From Ahaetulla prasina (Eukaryota > Chordata > Lepidosauria > Squamata > Colubridae), in contig NC_080542.1 of the NCBI RefSeq assembly GCF_028640845.1, positions 131,834,580-131,898,579 on the forward strand: a stretch of 64,000 nt of DNA. The letters are read 5' to 3'. Shown one piece after another: positions 58,500 to 64,000 of the stretch. The translations under genes and the position numbers were made by a program. Each line of letters starts with the position of its first letter. Position 1 is the first letter of the stretch. The notes under the pieces were generated by a model. The model made no database searches. It worked only from the letters and a program-made list of their open reading frames with translations, and was not told the origin of the DNA.

Positions 58500-58935
58500 A
58501 CATAAAATTCAGTCAACTGAATATTCAAAAAGGCATCACAAATACCATTGACTGGTGCTAAATGGTTAATATGTGTTGCTGCCAGCATCCTAGGTACCAA
58601 CCAAATACTTTCTTAAGATGTACGATATTCCAAGTAGCACAGTTTTTTTGCAGTTCTGCCGGTGTTATTGCAGGAAGCTGCTGTTTGTTGATGTATCTTA
58701 TAAAATTCTTGGACATGGTATCAAGTGCCCTGATGACAATGGCTGTCACTATTACATGTCTCATCCATAGCCAGGTAATTTTTCGATGTCCAGGTTGCGA
58801 TATTTCATGATTTTTTTCCAGTTCTTTTTGTTCGACTCTGGCATCTCCTGATACCACAATATCAATAAATTGTACATTTCGGTTTTCGACAACTGTGATA
58901 TCTGGCATGTTGTGTTCCAAATGATGATCCATCTG
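58500..58935 (-). mobile_element. Probable Dong/R4-type LINE endonuclease relic
   Basis: Minus frame 58558-58932 (124 codons) contains a PDITVVENRNVQFIDIVVSG block, then DARVEQKELEKNHEIS and VIVTAIVIRALDTMS. The spacing PD - D - K..EK resembles the restriction-like endonuclease at the C-terminus of R4/Dong-type LINEs. The family call rests on recalled motifs. The fragment is open but short. Confidence 0.5.
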
Positions 58936-58947
58936 TATTCAAAATAA

Positions 58948-58986
58948 ATAAACAAACAAACAAACAAACAAACAACAACAACAACC
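58948..58986. repeat. (AAAC)n(AAC)n microsatellite
   Basis: Simple repeat beside the R4-like relic. Confidence 0.95.
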
Positions 58987-59482
58987 AGTGCTTCTTTTTC
59001 TAAGAGGTTCCTGACAAGAGATAATAAACCAGGCAAAGAGTAGTTTTTCCAACCAGATACTTGCCAGATAATTGAACTACAGTTGCCATCACTCAGTTCA
59101 ATTTGGACATACTTCAACCCAGGAGGAAAGAAAGGCTGCTGCAATAGGAAGGACACTCTTAGGCTATTTAGTTGCAGTTATACAGTTATACAGATGACTT
59201 TTGCCATTTCCAAATTGATGAAACCACCGGCAGATACATTCTAATTCTTTCTGCCTAGATTGAAACTAAGAATGAAAAGATTCCCCATTTGTGCTTTTTC
59301 TCCATTTGTACAAGCCACTATCAGCTTGTTTCATGACTAGTGAAGGCTTTCCATCAGTTCTGGAGTCTCTTGCACAGCTAGAGCTGTAACATCTAGAAAA
59401 CAGTGCCATTATTCCTTGGGTTGGCTTTATAACAACTTGGTTTATTTCCTTGGTTTCTTATCATGAAAAGGAGACTCCAGAT
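58987..59482. other. No gene seen
   Basis: Unassigned sequence. Confidence 0.5.
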
Positions 59483-59550
59483 AGAATAGAATAGAATAGA
59501 ATAGAATAGAATAGAATGGAATGGAATGGAATGGAATGGAATGGAATGGA
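59483..59550 (-). repeat. (AGAAT)n(GGAAT)n microsatellite
   Basis: Pentanucleotide array of the LINE-C type (minus sense ATTCT then ATTCC), but without a recognisable LINE-C end on its right side. Confidence 0.9.
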
Positions 59551-60944
59551 CTAGACTAGGCTAGACTAGAATGGTATGGATCTGGTGGCAATGCTGCAGT
59601 AAAGAAGGTTCAGAGCTATGCCAAAATTCTTGGCATTCTGTTTATGATTTAAGAAACAGGATTTTTGAGGTGCCAACTTCTGTGCCTCCTTCCCTCTGCA
59701 TTGCACATAATATAATAATGCCAAAGCATTTGATAACCCAGTTCACATACCCCATATACCATTTCATTCAATCTTCCTAGATCATTTCTGTTATTTGTAG
59801 AATTAAAGCCATTCTACCAGTAACAGGCTTTTCTCCCCTTTTTTAAAACTCAAACAAAGCCTAAAATCAAATATATCCCCATCCACAATCAATGCAAATC
59901 TGAAAAGCATTCTTAGCCTGTCATTTTAATACCCCATTGCATTTCTTTGAGTAACCAAACCAAAATATGCATTGCTTTAAAGATATGCCTGTTATTTATT
60001 AACCAGACAGAACAGTTTGGTAATTCCAATCCGTTTGTCATCTGATCAGATCAAGTTAGTCAGCCCAAGACAGATTTATGATGGCTCTTCCTAGTAAACA
60101 ATGAAAACTCTTGTCTTTTAAAGCTGTTAAATGTTTGTAAACTTTAAAATAATGGGATGAATGCATGTCTGTGCACTGAAGGGTCTTTGACAGCTTTGTG
60201 TCATCAATATCAATGACAACAATGTAATGCCTATATTTGACAGCTTTTTCCATGTTTGTCCAAGCAGAATGGATGTTTCTCTTTTTTTGCTCTCGCTATA
60301 TTACTTGCCTCCTTTTATATCTTCGTGTTCCTTCTCTTCTACATAAGTTGATTTACAATTGAGCCAAAACCTGTCCACCAGTTTTGTGAGCTTCCACTGT
60401 TGATTTTTTTCTTTTTCTTATTTTAGTTTTAGAATGTATTTAACATCTCATTTGGCTGTATTTCTGACTTTACTGCTGTGAAATGGCCGAGGTAGTCTGG
60501 TTTTATTTGCCAATACATGTAACTCTATCACTCTGCAGCTTTCCTGGATGCTACTTTTTCTTGATGTGGAAATACAGATATACCGCATAGGTCTTCCCCT
60601 GTGACTCAAATGAAGGCAAATGGATTACATATCACTGAAGAAATCATTGCATAAAGACCCCTTAGATACCATTCAGATATAGTTTGATTAAGGGAAGTAC
60701 ATTAACCACATGTACCCATGAACATTTCAAATAATAATAGCAGCAGTAGAAAGTTTCACATTTGAATGCTGCTGACCATTTTTCAAGGGGAGAAAATAGA
60801 TAATTGTGACCTCCAAAATGTAATTGCCAAAATTATGACTGGAAACTTTTTTTTTTGGGAAGCTGGAGGCAGGTAGAAGAAGATGTTATGTTTTCCTACC
60901 CTTGAGAAATGGTCAGTAGCTCATGTTGAGGTTTAGAACATAGA
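59551..60944. other. No gene seen
   Basis: About 1.4 kb unassigned AT-rich sequence. Confidence 0.5.
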
Positions 60945-61245
60945 AAAATAAGAGCTGGAAGGGACCTTGGAGGCTTTCTAGTCCAGCCCCCTGCTCAAGT
61001 AGAAGGCCCTATACCATTTTAGATAAATGGCCATTCAGTCTCTTCATGAAAGCCTCCAGTGATAGAACACCCACAACTTCTGAAAGCAAGCTATTCTATG
61101 AGTTGATTGCTGTCACTGTTAGGAAATTTTCCCTTAGTTCTAAGTTGCTTCTCTCCTTGTTTAGTTCCCAATCATTGTTTCTTGCCTTGCATTTGGAAAA
61201 TAGTTTGATTTTCTCTTCTTTGTGGGAGCCTCTTTGTAAGTACCC
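60945..61245 (-). mobile_element. Old CR1 LINE 3' end
   Basis: GAGCTGGAAGGGACCTTGG, CCAGTGATAGAACACCC and TCTTCTTTGTGGGAGCC are divergent CR1 end blocks. Confidence 0.82.
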
Positions 61246-61787
61246 CCATATTTGTCCCAGTAGGGCAAACTGGTAGTGTGGATCAGAATTGTCAGCTTTT
61301 GGGAATACTTCTTAAACTACCTGAATTTTCAGTATTCCTTCATTGTACAGAAGTTTTGAGACTTCTGCTGAGTAATATTGTTTCTTTGAGATTGTCTACA
61401 TGCTATCGTCTTTTTCTTGTCTGTCTGCTAGGCATATATCATACTTTCTTTTTTGAGTCTTGTCACTAAGCTATTCATACTGGCCATAGTGCATTGGCAT
61501 TCCCACATACTGCTTCTCTTTTGCCAGACCACTTCAGTCCAACAAAGTTGAACGACATCACTTTCAGCTGAAGTATGTACTTGAACATGTATTAGTTTGA
61601 ATATCCTTGGATGGTAAATCCTTTCAAATGTGCAAAATTGAAACTGAATCCTTGTATCTATTGTAGAGATTATGAAAAGCAACATTACCATCAATCTGAA
61701 AGCCCTAAAAAGAACTTAGTGGTAAGAAGAAAATTCTACCAAAAATGCACTGATATGTAAGGCTAGATCTTATAAAGATAGTATAAG
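61246..61787. other. No gene seen
   Basis: Unassigned sequence. Confidence 0.5.
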
Positions 61788-63255
61788 GTAAAGGTAAAGA
61801 TTCTCCTCGCACATACGTGCTAGTCGTTGCCGACTCTAGGGGGTGGTGCTCACCCCTGTTTCAAAGCCGAAGAGCCAGTGCTGTCCAAAGACCTCTCCAC
61901 AAGCTTCCTAACAAACAGGAAGCAGCAGGTGAAGCTAAGCAAGATCACATCAAATACCTGTATAATTAGCACAGGGGCCCCCCAAGGCTGTGTGCTCTCC
62001 CCACTTCTCTTCTCTCTGTATACCAATGACTGCATCTCCAATGATCCATCTGTTAAGCTACTGAAGTTCGCAGATGACACAACAGTGATTGATCTCATTT
62101 GAGACAATGACGAATCCGCATATAGACGAGAGGTCGAATGACTAGCCTTGTGGTGCAACCAAAACAATCTGGAACTGAACACACACAAAACCATACAAAT
62201 GGTGGTAGACTTTAGGAGAAACACTTCCATACTTCCACCTCTCACAATACTAGACAACACAGTATCAACAGTAGAAACCTTCAAATTTCTCGGTTCTATC
62301 GTATCACAAGATCTCAAATGGACAGCTAACATCAAAAACATCATTAAAAAAGGACAACAAAGAATTTTCTTTCTGCGCCAACTCAGTAAGCTCAAACTGC
62401 CCAAGGAGCTGCTGATCCAATTCTACAGAGGAATTATTGAGTCTGTCATTTGCACCTCTATAACTGTCTGGTTTGGTTCTGCAACCCAACAAGAAAAACA
62501 CAGACTTCAGAGGATAATTAGAACTGCAAAAAAAATAATTGCTACCAACCTGCCTTCCATTGAGGACCTGTATACTGCACGAATCAAGAAGAGGGCCATG
62601 AAAATATTTGCAGATCCCTCGCCTCCTGGACATAAACTGTTTCAATTCCTACCCTCAAAACGACGCTATAGAGCACTGCACACCAGAACAACTAGACACA
62701 AGAACAGTTTTTTCCCGAAGGCCATCACTCTGCTAAACAAATAATTCCATCAACACTGTCAGACTATTTACTGAATCTGCACTACTATTAATCGTTTCAT
62801 AGTTCCCATCACCAATCTCTTTCCACTTATGACTGTATGACTATAACTTGTTGCTGGCAATCCTTATGATTTATATTGATATATTGACCATCAATTGTGT
62901 TGTAAATGTTGTACCTTGATGAAGGTATCTTTTCTTTTATGTACACTGAGAGCATATGCACCAACAAATTCCTTGTGTGTCCAATCACACTTGGCCAATA
63001 AATTCTATTCTATTCTATTCTGTTTTATTCAACATGACTCAATGCCAAAGGCACACGGAACACTGTTACCTTCCCACCAAGATGGTCCCTATTTTTTCTA
63101 CTTGCATTTTTGCATGCTTTCAAAACTGCTAGGTTGGCAGAAGCTGGGACAAGTAATGGGAGCTCACCCCGTTACACGGCAGCACTAGGGATTCGAACCA
63201 CTGAGCTGCCGACCTTTCGATCAACAAGCTCAATGTCCTAGCCCCTGAGCCACAT
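61788..63255 (-). mobile_element. Sauria-type SINE split by LINE-C
   Basis: Tail half 61788-61905 (GGTAAAGGTAAAGATTCTCC...) and head half 63033-63255 (ACATGACTCAATGCC to CCTGAGCCAC). Compared with the copy at 53168, about 16 bases at the insertion point are missing. Confidence 0.9.
61906..63026 (+). mobile_element. LINE-C, longest copy, with (ATTCT)n
   Basis: Plus-strand frame from 61906: SFLTNRKQQVKLSKITSNT, then APQGCVLSPLLFSLYTNDC and KFADDTTVIDLI. In-frame TGA codons lie at about 62099 and 62138; the second is a likely CpG decay of CGA. The frame is then open to 62744 with WCNQNNLELNTHKT, FLGSIVSQDLKW, LKLPKELLIQFYRGIIES, ATQQEKHRLQRIIRTAKK and PSKRRYRALHTRTTRHKNSF. The 3' end and (ATTCT)4 are at 62950-63026. 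A non-LTR element of the jockey/CR1/Rex1 superfamily; clade uncertain. 5'-truncated. Confidence 0.93.
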
Positions 63256-64000
63256 AGTATATGGTGCTATAATAAATAAAAATGTTTACCAATTGGTTGG
63301 AAGACCCAAAAGTTTAAATTAGAGACAGGCCATCCTGGGGAAGGTTTATGTGGTTTCTAAGAGTAGACAGCTTGTTTATGTGATGACACATAAACAATTA
63401 ACAGAGTAGTAATTTCATTTGGATTAAAACATACAAACACTCATACTTGAAAGCAGAAACAACACTGTGTAGGAAGCAGACAGGGAAAAAAGAGCAATGC
63501 AGATGGAGAAATGATAAGTGCAAAAATAAGTGACTGGAGAAGTTGATGAAGGATTTGGCAGGCAGTGTTCCTCCTCATGTGCTTTGCTAATAGAAGGGAC
63601 CAGGCAGAACTAATATAAATGGAATACAAATATTTGTCTGGTTTAGAGGAAAAGGAGTGTATTTTCTAATGATTCATAATGATTAGAGATTTTGTCAGGA
63701 ACAGCCAAATGCCCAACTCTATTCATCCTGGTTTATAAAGCAATGATCCAAATCAATCACTCTGTTTCATATGAAAACTATGGTTGACTTCATAGACTTA
63801 TTATACTCAGCTACTATGAGTTATAAACTGCATGCTTTGGCCATGTGATAAAAATAAACTTTATATATATACTATCTTCCTTCTTTTCCTCCCTCCCTCC
63901 TCCTCAGAGAGAAAATGGGAGAAACTGAAAGATTGCTTAGAAAGAGTAGGAGAAGATAGAAAAGGGGAAGTAAAGAACAGAAACAAAGACATTACTGGAA
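63256..64000. other. No gene seen
   Basis: Unassigned; a short CCTT/CCCT run near 63880-63900. Confidence 0.5.

Overview
The window reads as repeat-dense, AT-rich vertebrate intergenic or intronic DNA. The repeat mix points to a squamate, most likely a colubroid snake. It combines CR1 LINEs, a CR1-like LINE ending in (ATTCT)n microsatellites, an L2-type LINE, a BovB (RTE) fragment, Sauria-type SINEs, many hAT-like MITEs, Penelope-like tails and one Ty3/gypsy LTR retrotransposon. I found no host protein-coding exon, rRNA, functional tRNA gene, CRISPR array or bacterial operon. All recognisable coding sequence belongs to transposable elements and almost all of it is broken. The species is an inference; the repeat content is read from the sequence.

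Layout. 1-1.4 kb: SINE head, a CR1 tail split by a MITE, and a palindromic MITE. 1.44-6.7 kb: a complete gypsy element on the minus strand (1558-6110, 178-bp LTRs differing at one base, 5-bp duplication AGAGG) inside an older MITE. 6.9-9.4 kb: a nest of CR1, an L2-like tail, an (ATTCT)n LINE tail, a Penelope-like tail, (AT)n and LINE-B. 9.4-18 kb: sparser, with a Tc1/mariner-like MITE, a Sauria SINE, inverted Penelope-like tails around LINE-B, and a tRNA-type SINE. 18-29 kb: CR1, LINE-C, L2, LINE-B, BovB and MITEs. 29-47 kb: a Tc1 transposase relic, MITEs, Penelope-like tails, hairpins, long CR1 and LINE-C copies and an unclassified GC-rich repeat. 48-64 kb: CR1 split by a 68-bp tail, LINE-C, Sauria SINEs, LINE-B, a probable Dong/R4 relic and more pentanucleotide arrays.

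LINE labels used here: LINE-B is a CR1-group LINE whose protein ends near FSNRVVN.W and whose DNA tail is (TAAA)n. LINE-C is the LINE whose protein ends near TRTTRHKNSF and whose DNA tail is (ATTCT)n. Clade names are from recalled family motifs, not a search.

Four relationships stand out. (1) LINE-C tails carry pentanucleotide microsatellites at six loci. (2) Penelope-like tails repeatedly carry a CTGANGA - hairpin - GAAAC module that resembles a hammerhead ribozyme core. (3) A tRNA-type SINE shares its 3' end with the L2-type LINE, and very short pieces of that same tail are inserted into other LINEs. (4) A set of hAT-like MITEs keeps readable 8-bp target duplications, which gives a clear nesting order.
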